From Balneolales bacterium (GTDB taxonomy: Bacteria > Bacteroidota > Rhodothermia > Balneolales > HLUCCA01), in assembly GCA_022565415.1 (NCBI GenBank), contig JAIUMT010000206.1, forward strand, positions 1-6,043: 6,043 nucleotides of DNA, written 5' to 3'. The translations under genes were made by a program, and so were the position numbers. Positions 1 to 6,043 of the stretch are shown here, piece after piece (positions within the stretch are counted from its first letter, which is position 1; the number at the start of each line of letters is the position of its first letter). The notes under the pieces are model-generated. The model searched no databases, was not told where the DNA came from, and saw nothing but the letters and a program-made list of their open reading frames with translations.

Positions 1-1362
1 CGCGCCAAACACCCCCTCCGAGGCGACAATGTTGGTGAGTCCGATTTCAGCCAAATCGGCATCCCGAAATGTTCTGGCATACACGAGCCGACCCGGATCC
101 ATCAACGTGATTGCCATTCCCCGAAGGATGGATTTTGCATATAGAGCTCGGTTTTCGCCAATAATTTCCCGGGCGATGCTGAGTTTGGCCTCGTTTTGAT
201 CGGAGAAACTCATCGTAGCGCGGTCGGGCCAGCGGTTAGCGTACATCTCCTGAATGCGCGATTGGGCTTCGAGATGGGTAATTCGTTCGGAGGCGGCTAA
301 CACGAACGCGGCATGACCCGTCATCATGTTTTCGGCCGCGATGGAGGTGTATGCGAAGGTCTGATGTTGAACGTAGTTTCGCATCTGCCAGCCAAAAATG
401 AACGCCTGTGATGCAACCAGAAAGACAACCACAGCCAAGAGTATGCTACTGAAACGAGGGAGATATACTTTTTCTGATGCAGATTCAGCTAGGTTTGGCG
501 AGACGCTTTCATCATGAATATCTTGGTTTTGCACATCACCCGTTTCTTCAACGACGCTATCATCAGACAAATCAACCAAATGATTCTCCTCTGAGCCTGA
601 TGTGACAGTGGCGTTCATGGCCCTTCTCCTGTACAGAAATCCGACCAGCAAAAGCAATATTACCGCAGCCCAGGGCGCATATAAGGTGATGGGCTTAAAC
701 CAGGTGGCGAGTCCGAGAGCGGCACCCGATAATGCAAAATACATCAACGGATGAAATCTCGAAATCCATGGCGGCTGATCCGAAGTCCCGACCTCTGACC
801 CAAAAACATACTCCCAACTGGTAAGTTTCGCGGTTCCGACCAAAGCCAGCATCACCGAAAACAGCAACAACGGAGTGAAAAAAGGCTCGGTAAGGATTTC
901 TTTCGAATAGAGCATCCAGGCCGGATCCAGCACAACGATGAAAAGCAACGGCCAGAAGCGATGCAGTTGCAGCAATCGCAAAAAGGTGAGCATCAGCCAA
1001 AGCAATGCCAAAATCCCAAGTGTGTTTACAGCAATCATGATCCACGGTCCGGCATCTGCGCCAAAAATGCCATATACGGAGGCTAGAACTAGCGGTAATC
1101 CGGGCGGACGAATCATATCGGCGTGCGGATTTACAGAAGCCGATCCGTATCCGGGAGCCAGATAGTGCCCGGTTTCGAGCATCGAAAGTGCATAGTGCTC
1201 GTACAGGGCCGAATCGCCGTTATACAACTTTGCGGTGTCGGGGTAAATCAGAACAGCCAGGATTATCCGGGTCACGACAACAGATAGCGCAAGCCATAGA
1301 AAAGCACGAGACCTGTAAGGAGCTGAGTTCTCAGGATTTATATTGACCGATTTTTCTTTCAA
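1..1362 (-). CDS. GT-C fold membrane glycosyltransferase (PMT_2/GT39-like), C-terminus cut by window edge
   Basis: Probable inner-membrane glycosyltransferase that moves a sugar from a polyprenyl-phosphate donor to an acceptor on the periplasmic side; donor and acceptor cannot be read from sequence. The frame is open for 454 codons to the left edge. Seen: a first membrane helix at about residues 20-40; a long first outer loop with NGDSALYEHYA (48-58), where D50 is the likely catalytic acid as in the family's first-loop Asp; RPPGLPLVLASVYGIFG (85-101); YSKEILTEPFF (152-162); further helices at about 104-128, 136-152, 160-178, 206-222, 226-244 and 304-324; and WQMRNY (325-330), followed by the usual S..AEN pattern. 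These are hallmarks of PMT_2/ArnT-like GT-C enzymes. An acidic loop separates helices six and seven. The start is TTG at 1362: an in-frame stop lies at 1387-1389, no ATG precedes helix 1, and CTG at 1371 is the alternative. No clear ribosome site is visible. Same strand as wecB and the Wzi-like gene. The family call is firm; the exact role is not. Confidence 0.85.
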   Translation of the reverse strand, partial: MKEKSVNINPENSAPYRSRAFLWLALSVVVTRIILAVLIYPDTAKLYNGDSALYEHYALSMLETGHYLAPGYGSASVNPHADMIRPPGLPLVLASVYGIFGADAGPWIMIAVNTLGILALLWLMLTFLRLLQLHRFWPLLFIVVLDPAWMLYSKEILTEPFFTPLLLFSVMLALVGTAKLTSWEYVFGSEVGTSDQPPWISRFHPLMYFALSGAALGLATWFKPITLYAPWAAVILLLLVGFLYRRRAMNATVTSGSEENHLVDLSDDSVVEETGDVQNQDIHDESVSPNLAESASEKVYLPRFSSILLAVVVFLVASQAFIFGWQMRNYVQHQTFAYTSIAAENMMTGHAAFVLAASERITHLEAQSRIQEMYANRWPDRATMSFSDQNEAKLSIAREIIGENRALYAKSILRGMAITLMDPGRLVYARTFRDADLAEIGLTNIVASEGVFGA

Positions 1363-1420
1363 AAATGGCAGATTAGTGTATTTTAACTAGGTAAACCAAT
1401 ATAAACGGGGAATTTCAGAA
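1363..1420. promoter_or_regulatory. Divergent intergenic region between the GT-C and phosphatase genes
   Basis: This 58-base, AT-rich spacer separates the start codons of two genes pointing away from each other, so it should hold promoters for both unless either promoter lies inside the opposite gene. I looked for the Bacteroidota-type -7 (TAnnTTTG) and -33 elements and for sigma-70-like boxes on both strands. Only weak AT-rich candidates were found (for example TATTTT at 1379-1384 on the plus strand and TAAAAT at 1386-1381 on the minus strand), none with a properly spaced partner. The promoter role is inferred from gene orientation. Confidence 0.4.
1407..1412 (+). promoter_or_regulatory. Probable ribosome binding site of the phosphatase gene
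   Basis: GGGGAA ends eight bases before the ATG at 1421, a normal Shine-Dalgarno distance. It supports that ATG as the start, and the signal peptide begins directly at this codon. The match to the anti-SD core is partial. Confidence 0.5.
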
Positions 1421-3064
1421 ATGCGACGAATAAGACGAACTCGAATCATTACATCAATCTTAGTAGCTACAGCGATTTTTGCATCAGCAGGCCTCATCAA
1501 TGCGAATAATTCGAGCACGGATAATGATAACAAGGTCACACAAAACGCAAATCTGAACCAGGATTTAGTGCCACCGCGGCCAAATACGGTAGAACCATTT
1601 AGTTTCTTACTCAGTTGGCAGCGTGATCCGGCACACACCATGACCATCGATTGGCACACCACTGGCCAAGGGACGCCAACCATGCAATACCGTCAGAATA
1701 ATTCCCAAGCTAGTTGGCAGAACATAATCGGGGAAACCAAGCCTTTTCCATACACCGACCGTTTCATTCAGCGTGTAGAAATCACGAATCTACTACCCGA
1801 TACAGAGTATGAGTTTCGATTTGGTCCGGATTTAAAGCAGTACAAGTTTCGCACCATGCCAGCCGATAACCGCAGTCGCCCCATCAAATTCGTTACCGGC
1901 GGAGACATGATGCACAACTGGGTCACGATGCAACAGGTAAACCAAACTGTCGCCAAATATGATATCGATTTCGTAGCCATCGGCGGTGACTTGGCGTATG
2001 CAGATGGAAAACCTGATGCATTCAACCGATGGTATCAATACCTCGAGGTCTGGACAGAAACCATGATTCGTCCCGACGGAAGGGTGATTCCGCATCTTGC
2101 TGGAATTGGCAACCACGAAGTAAAACGGGGTTTTACTTCAAGCTACGAAAACACAAACAATGCATTTGATGGAACCCATGAATGGCGGCTCCGCGAAGCT
2201 CCATACTACTATAATCTGATGGCGTTTCCGGGCAATCCGGGGTATGCAGCACTCGATTTCGGAGAGTATTTAAGCCTGATTTTCCTCGATACCGGACACA
2301 CCAATCCGATTCCAGGAAAGCAAACAGAGTGGCTGGAGTTGGCCCTGGCAAATAGAGCCGCATTTGAACATGTAATTCCTATCTATCATTTTCCAGGCTG
2401 GACATCGGTGCGGAATCCTGAAAGTTTGCAATCACAACAGGTTCGTAAACACTTTGTACCTGCTTTTGAAAGATACAGCAACATCCGCATAGCCTTCGAA
2501 AATCATGATCATGCCTACAAACGCACCTTTCCAATTCGAAATAATCAAATCAGTCCGACCGGCATCGTGTATGTTGGAGATGGCGCCTGGGGCGTGAGCC
2601 TTCGCGAGCCCGGTGCGCATGTTGGTACTGATATGGGTTGGTATCTTGAAAAAGCAGCCGCGCAACGTCATTTCATATTGGTTGAAATCAATGGGGATGC
2701 GCTGGATTTGCAAATGATTGATGAGCGGGGAAATATTTTCGATTCACTAAAGCTGAGTAACCGAGACTTAGTAACCTCCGTTCCTGAATCCAGAACGCCA
2801 TCAACATTCATCCTCGAGCAAAACTATCCGAATCCGTTCAACAGTAGTTCGTTGATACGCTTTGCGTTGCCCGAAAGAACGCGGGTAACGTTGGAAGTGT
2901 ACACGCTCACCGGTAGACTGGTTACTACCTTAATCGATCGAGAGATGAATGAGGGTTGGCATTCGGCCAATTTCCGGGCTGAAAACCTGACCAGCGGCAC
3001 GTATGTTTACCGCCTCCGGGCCGGCGACCGCGTGATAACCAAGAAAATGATGCTGATTAAATAA
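1421..3064 (+). CDS. Secreted purple-acid-phosphatase-like metallophosphoesterase with T9SS sorting domain
   Basis: Predicted exported phosphoesterase with a dinuclear metal centre, 547 residues, complete. Domains in order: a signal peptide (basic MRRIRRTR, hydrophobic core about 9-27, cleavage probably near ASA 21-23 or INA 26-28); an Asn/Asp-rich linker (about 29-55); a fibronectin-III-like N-terminal domain of the purple acid phosphatase type (about 57-146); a calcineurin-like catalytic domain (about 154-400); and a T9SS type A sorting domain (about 461-547). All seven metal ligands expected for purple acid phosphatases have a counterpart: D162, D190 and Y193 (GGDLAY), N231 (GNHE, with H232 as likely acid), H323 (IYHFPGW), and H362 and H364 (NHDHAYKR). 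Two motifs deviate: DMM replaces DxG and NHDH replaces GHxH. ATG with GGGGAA eight bases upstream sets the start. The gene opposes its polysaccharide-related neighbours, so it probably has its own promoter. Substrate unknown: phosphomonoesters are the family norm, but diesterase activity is possible. Confidence 0.92.
   Translation: MRRIRRTRIITSILVATAIFASAGLINANNSSTDNDNKVTQNANLNQDLVPPRPNTVEPFSFLLSWQRDPAHTMTIDWHTTGQGTPTMQYRQNNSQASWQNIIGETKPFPYTDRFIQRVEITNLLPDTEYEFRFGPDLKQYKFRTMPADNRSRPIKFVTGGDMMHNWVTMQQVNQTVAKYDIDFVAIGGDLAYADGKPDAFNRWYQYLEVWTETMIRPDGRVIPHLAGIGNHEVKRGFTSSYENTNNAFDGTHEWRLREAPYYYNLMAFPGNPGYAALDFGEYLSLIFLDTGHTNPIPGKQTEWLELALANRAAFEHVIPIYHFPGWTSVRNPESLQSQQVRKHFVPAFERYSNIRIAFENHDHAYKRTFPIRNNQISPTGIVYVGDGAWGVSLREPGAHVGTDMGWYLEKAAAQRHFILVEINGDALDLQMIDERGNIFDSLKLSNRDLVTSVPESRTPSTFILEQNYPNPFNSSSLIRFALPERTRVTLEVYTLTGRLVTTLIDREMNEGWHSANFRAENLTSGTYVYRLRAGDRVITKKMMLIK
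2801..3061 (+). other. T9SS type A C-terminal sorting domain of the phosphatase
   Basis: Residues 461-547 carry FILEQNYPNPFN, then IRFALPE, a VTLEVYTLTGRLV strand pair, and the closing SGTYVYRL...KKMMLIK. This is the pattern of the por/type IX sorting signal, a small beta-sandwich recognised at the outer membrane and normally removed on export. It implies a surface or secreted enzyme and a host that has a type IX system; no T9SS component is encoded in this window. Confidence 0.92.
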
Positions 3065-3191
3065 TGGTGTAAAAGACGATTAGAATCGGACTCGTTCCAT
3101 ACAAAACAGTTATTTTTTGCCGATTATGGTTAGAAATTCTGGATGTCAGAGCTTTAGAATTACTCCATTGAGCATAAACCAGAGGATCTGT
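3065..3191. other. Convergent intergenic gap, no gene seen
   Basis: This 127-base AT-rich gap lies between the 3' ends of the phosphatase gene (plus) and wecB (minus). A bidirectional terminator would be expected. The only inverted repeats seen are weak: AATTCT (3135-3140) with AGAATT (3156-3161), and CAGA/TCTG around GGA (3180-3190) followed by TTT. A T-run sits at 3112-3118 without a strong stem before it. I do not call a terminator. Confidence 0.5.
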
Positions 3192-4289
3192 TTACCCGCC
3201 GTACAATTCCAGCAATTTAGCCACAATTCGTCCAGAGGTTTTGCCATCCCAAAGTGGCGGAATCTGACCTTTTTTCCAGTCTCCGGCAAATAACGTCGCC
3301 ATCGCCGGGGCAATCGCCTTCGGATCTGTTCCAAGTAACTCATTCGTGCCTAATGTGATCGTCTCTGGACGTTCGGTATTGTCCCGCAACGTCATACACG
3401 GAACTCCCATCACAGTGGTTTCCTCCGTAATTCCGCCCGAATCGGTAACCACCGCAAACGAACGCTCTACCAAATAGTTGAATTCCAGATAGCCCAATGG
3501 CTCAATCAGGTGCAATCTCGGATGAGAAACCCCAATTCGCTCTAAAATTTTCGCCGTGCGCGGATGAACCGGAAAAACGATCGGCATTTCAGCCGTGTTG
3601 GTCATTATTTCATCGATAAGATCCTTCAGCTTGTACTCCTCATCCACATTCGCCGGACGATGCAATGTCAGCATAAAATACTTCCCATCTTCGAGTCCGA
3701 GCTTCTCGGTAACCTCCGGCTTCACAAAACGCGACCTGTGCTTAAGCAACGTATCAATCATGGTATTTCCCACGAAATGAATCCGATCTTCCGGAATTCC
3801 AGTAAGTTTGAGGTTCTCGTTGGCAACATCCGAGGTCGTGAAAAAGTGATTCGTAATACTGTCGGTAACCATGCGATTGATCTCTTCGGGCATCGACCAG
3901 TCGCCCGAACGGATGCCGGCTTCGACGTGAACCACATCCACATGCAATTTCTGAGCCGTTATGGAGCAGGCCATGGTCGAGGTAACGTCACCCACAACGA
4001 GGCAAACAGCCGGCTTGCCCGATTCCAGCAGCAACGCCTCGTAGCCAACCATGATTGCGGCAGTTTGCTCGGCCTGAGTACCACCACCAGCGCCCAGATT
4101 CACATCCGGCAACGGAATTCCCAACTGCTCGAAGAAGCTGTCCGACATGTTCTTATCATAATGCTGACCCGTATGAATCAATCGAAACGACACATCTTTT
4201 CCATCTTTTTGAGCTGCTTTGATCGCATCAATGATGGGTGAAATTTTCATGAAATTAGGCCGTGCTCCGGCTATCAAATCGATTAACAT
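3192..4289 (-). CDS. wecB: UDP-N-acetylglucosamine 2-epimerase (non-hydrolysing)
   Basis: Cytoplasmic enzyme interconverting UDP-GlcNAc and UDP-ManNAc, supplying ManNAc-type sugars for capsule, O-antigen or other surface glycans. Its 365 residues match the family's usual length of about 360-390. It has the two-Rossmann GT-B-like layout. Motifs seen: GARPNFMK (8-15), IHTGQHYD (38-45), VVGDVTST (98-105, with D101), HVEAGIRS (121-128, E123), MPEEINR (133-139, E136), VGNTMIDT (173-180), LTLHRPANVD (207-216, H210), PVHPRT (240-245), DSGGITEET (283-291) and the TERPE segment (305-309). D101, E123, E136 and H210 correspond to the active-site acids and histidine known in E. coli WecB. The first motif has N12 where WecB usually has Glu (GTRPE), a variant I regard as common in Bacteroidota-type homologues. 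ATG start at 4289; only a weak purine-rich stretch precedes it. It begins 21 bases after the Wzi-like stop, so co-transcription is likely. No wecC-type dehydrogenase lies in the window to show how UDP-ManNAc is used. Confidence 0.96.
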   Translation of the reverse strand: MLIDLIAGARPNFMKISPIIDAIKAAQKDGKDVSFRLIHTGQHYDKNMSDSFFEQLGIPLPDVNLGAGGGTQAEQTAAIMVGYEALLLESGKPAVCLVVGDVTSTMACSITAQKLHVDVVHVEAGIRSGDWSMPEEINRMVTDSITNHFFTTSDVANENLKLTGIPEDRIHFVGNTMIDTLLKHRSRFVKPEVTEKLGLEDGKYFMLTLHRPANVDEEYKLKDLIDEIMTNTAEMPIVFPVHPRTAKILERIGVSHPRLHLIEPLGYLEFNYLVERSFAVVTDSGGITEETTVMGVPCMTLRDNTERPETITLGTNELLGTDPKAIAPAMATLFAGDWKKGQIPPLWDGKTSGRIVAKLLELYGG

Positions 4290-4310
4290 GCTACTTTGCT
4301 TTCTTTGTTA
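4290..4310 (-). promoter_or_regulatory. Short wzi-like/wecB junction within a likely operon
   Basis: Only 21 bases separate the TAA of the Wzi-like gene from the ATG of wecB. The spacer is A-rich on the coding strand, with AAAGAAAG as the sole purine run and no good Shine-Dalgarno core. There is no room for a stem-loop terminator, which supports read-through from one gene to the next. Confidence 0.55.
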
Positions 4311-6043
4311 TTAAAAATTATACTCTAGTCTCATCATCCCGAAACCATTCCACGTATCGTACCCCGAATACACAAATGGTATACTTGTGGTCTCTATGTA
4401 CAAATAATTGAGGGTTCTAATGGCACTCAAGCGCCCCGAAAAGGTCAACCTCCGCCATGAATACGCCATATCCAGTCCGAAATTTACCTCCGCATAATGC
4501 CGCAGGCGACTGGTTCCGAACAATATATAGTACAAATCGTTGTTGTAGATCGATCGCTCTACATACACCCCAATTCGATTCGTACCCCTCAAATAATCGA
4601 TGCCAAGATACTGAGCATTGCTTCCCGGACCAATACCCGCGCCCAGAACTTGTCCGCGATGGGTGTAACCATGACGAATATACTGATGGGTGTACCAGGT
4701 AGGATAATGCCGGATGCGGTAGGTGTTCGACTTCTCAAGTTGGGTAAATTCGGCGCCCAGGCGGATGTACTGCTGATTTTGGCGCAGAGGAAAAAACTTA
4801 TTCATGCCCAAAATCCAGCCCATTCCGTGCTCCGGAAACTGCATGAAATCGCTCCAGGACTCGGGACGCGCATTTCGGCCCCACTCACCATATACCTCTA
4901 ACTGGTCGGATGGTGCCATGTATCGCACGTAGAGGGCGAATTTATCATCGAAACGTTGGTCGAAATTAGGCTTGAGCCGGTCTTCGGGCAAACCCTCGTA
5001 CACCTCATAAGGCGACCTCAGAAAGGAAAACAGGGCTTGTTCGTAGGTTTTGACGTCTTCGGAGTAGGCCATGATGGTTCGTCCCGCGCCTATGGTGAAC
5101 CCGGGGGCGAAGGATGGTTGCCAGGTTAGTGCAAGTCCCGAAAGCAGGCGCCAGTCGTCGGGACGCTCGATATAATTCATTGGGAGGGTGTTGGCAAAGC
5201 GGCGAACGGGAAGATGATCAACGCCCGAGGCTTCGAGTTTACCCCAAAACGCCTGAAACTCAAATCCTCCGATACGGGTCTGCAGCGGTCGATCAGACCG
5301 AATCGTACCGTGCAAAAACCCCTCAGCGTTGTTCGTGAGCAGCAGAGCGTTGCGCTGCCCCGGTCCCCACCAGATATTCGACGTTGATGCAGCCAGGCTC
5401 ACCGCGCCAAAACGCAGCGCGACCTCCGAATTTCCGGGCATAACGCGCAAATACGGATCGGTTCGATAGCGAAACGGTCGGTCGATCACGTTGAAAACAT
5501 GCTCGTAATAATATCGCCAGATGAAATCCTGATAATCGAACGGGATTTCGGCAAAACGACGGCTTTCGGCATACAAAATTGTGGGATCCAGACGCACGTG
5601 CAGCGGACCTATTCCAAACGAAGCTTTCAACGACCATTGGGTTGTGAGTCCTTTAGCAGGAAAAATGGCCTCCAGATTGTTACCATGAGGCAGGTGTGTG
5701 TTGAACGTGTTGGTGGTAGTGATTCCGTGAAGCTGGGCGTAGACTGGCAGCGTGAAGTTTCCGGAATTGTGAGAATCGTCGCGAAGGTGCAGAACTGCTC
5801 CGAATTTAGGCTGAAAGTTGAGGCTTTCGTACAGTTTGAGGCGATTTTGGTAGACGCGTCGCTCTTGTTCCAGAATTCTGAGTTGGTCGCGGCGGTTTGC
5901 GTTATACTGCCGACGAGCGCGGAAACGGTACCATACCGGACGGTCGCCAGCGTCGAGGTCGGGCGGATATCCCAGATAGAATCCGTTGTTTACCGGACGT
6001 AGAATGAACGAGTGGGGGGATGGAAGATCGCCGGTTACCTGCC
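4311..6043 (-). CDS. Capsule-assembly Wzi-family outer-membrane beta-barrel protein, N-terminus cut by window edge
   Basis: Outer-membrane protein of the Wzi family, whose E. coli member helps attach group 1 capsule to the cell surface. The visible 576 residues read without a stop to the right edge, so start and signal peptide are missing; a TTG at 5630 lies inside the conserved domain and is not the start. Seen: a charged, Arg-rich, probably helical stretch (fragment residues about 36-74); then conserved family sequence including LPVYAQLHG (98-106), HLPHGNN (116-122) and SLKASFGIGPLHVRLDP; the diagnostic SNIWWGPGQRN (221-231) with NNAEGF (237-242); and many alternating amphipathic strands rich in Tyr and Trp. 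The protein ends in EYNF, a terminal aromatic residue typical of barrels handled by the BAM machinery. It sits 21 bases upstream of wecB, matching a role in surface polysaccharide. In Bacteroidota-type genomes this family lies in many glycan contexts, so attachment of a true capsule is inferred. Confidence 0.88.
   Translation of the reverse strand, partial: QVTGDLPSPHSFILRPVNNGFYLGYPPDLDAGDRPVWYRFRARRQYNANRRDQLRILEQERRVYQNRLKLYESLNFQPKFGAVLHLRDDSHNSGNFTLPVYAQLHGITTTNTFNTHLPHGNNLEAIFPAKGLTTQWSLKASFGIGPLHVRLDPTILYAESRRFAEIPFDYQDFIWRYYYEHVFNVIDRPFRYRTDPYLRVMPGNSEVALRFGAVSLAASTSNIWWGPGQRNALLLTNNAEGFLHGTIRSDRPLQTRIGGFEFQAFWGKLEASGVDHLPVRRFANTLPMNYIERPDDWRLLSGLALTWQPSFAPGFTIGAGRTIMAYSEDVKTYEQALFSFLRSPYEVYEGLPEDRLKPNFDQRFDDKFALYVRYMAPSDQLEVYGEWGRNARPESWSDFMQFPEHGMGWILGMNKFFPLRQNQQYIRLGAEFTQLEKSNTYRIRHYPTWYTHQYIRHGYTHRGQVLGAGIGPGSNAQYLGIDYLRGTNRIGVYVERSIYNNDLYYILFGTSRLRHYAEVNFGLDMAYSWRRLTFSGRLSAIRTLNYLYIETTSIPFVYSGYDTWNGFGMMRLEYNF

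Noticed and set aside
695..1045. 116-codon minus-strand frame inside the GT-C gene
   Set aside because: It overlaps the GT-C reading frame on the same strand in another phase and has Cys/His/Arg-rich, non-protein-like composition. The overlapping frame holds the GT-C motifs.
3135..3161. Inverted repeat AATTCT/AGAATT as a terminator
   Set aside because: The stem is only six AT-rich pairs with a 15-base loop and no following T-run, so it is well within chance for AT-rich spacer DNA.
3180..3193. CAGA-GGA-TCTG hairpin followed by TTT as a terminator of the phosphatase gene
   Set aside because: A four-pair stem with a three-base loop is too weak, and the short T-run overlaps the wecB stop codon.
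3564..4241. 225-codon plus-strand open frame antisense to wecB
   Set aside because: It lies wholly inside the well-supported wecB gene, its translation resembles no known fold, and long antisense frames arise easily opposite codon-biased genes.
4311..5630. A complete 439-codon Wzi-like gene starting at TTG 5630
   Set aside because: The frame continues upstream without a stop to the window edge and encodes conserved family residues there, so this would cut the conserved domain. The gene is partial at its 5' end instead.
5499..6002. 167-codon plus-strand open frame opposite the Wzi-like gene
   Set aside because: The minus-strand frame continues as recognisable Wzi-family sequence through this whole stretch, so the plus frame is a shadow.
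1..6043. CRISPR arrays, tRNA or rRNA genes, insertion sequences, phage or defence genes
   Set aside because: No regularly spaced repeats, cloverleaf-like segments, transposase motifs or terminal inverted repeats were noticed, and four protein-coding genes fill nearly the whole window.

Overview
The window looks like part of a cell-envelope polysaccharide region from a Gram-negative bacterium of the wider Bacteroidota-type lineage. Balneolota, Rhodothermota and Ignavibacteria-like groups fit best. Three things point that way: a type IX secretion (T9SS) C-terminal sorting domain with the LEQNYPNPFN motif, a Wzi-family outer-membrane barrel of the kind common in these phyla, and weak Shine-Dalgarno signals. 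The taxonomic call is inference from motifs only.

Layout, left to right: (1) 1-1362, minus strand, the N-terminal 454 residues of a multi-pass GT-C (PMT_2/GT39-like) glycosyltransferase whose C-terminus lies off the left edge. (2) 1363-1420, a 58-base divergent intergenic region. (3) 1421-3064, plus strand, a complete exported purple-acid-phosphatase-like metallophosphoesterase with a T9SS sorting domain. (4) 3065-3191, a convergent gap with no gene and no convincing terminator. (5) 3192-4289, minus strand, a complete non-hydrolysing UDP-GlcNAc 2-epimerase (wecB). (6) 4311-6043, minus strand, the C-terminal 576 residues of a Wzi-family capsule-assembly outer-membrane protein, open to the right edge.

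The Wzi-like gene and wecB are 21 bases apart on the same strand and probably form one transcript. The GT-C enzyme follows on the same strand after the oppositely oriented phosphatase gene. A plausible reading is that WecB makes UDP-ManNAc for a surface glycan, the GT-C enzyme transfers a polyprenyl-phosphate-linked sugar on the periplasmic side of the inner membrane, and the Wzi-like barrel helps assemble or retain polysaccharide at the outer membrane. The phosphatase is delivered to the cell surface or medium and may have no direct role in glycan assembly.

All four genes belong to recognisable families. No RNA gene, CRISPR array, insertion sequence or phage gene was found, and I see no clear sign of a new multi-gene system. 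The most distinctive points are the T9SS phosphatase set against the strand of a polysaccharide cluster, its altered metal-site motifs, and an acidic low-complexity loop in the GT-C protein.
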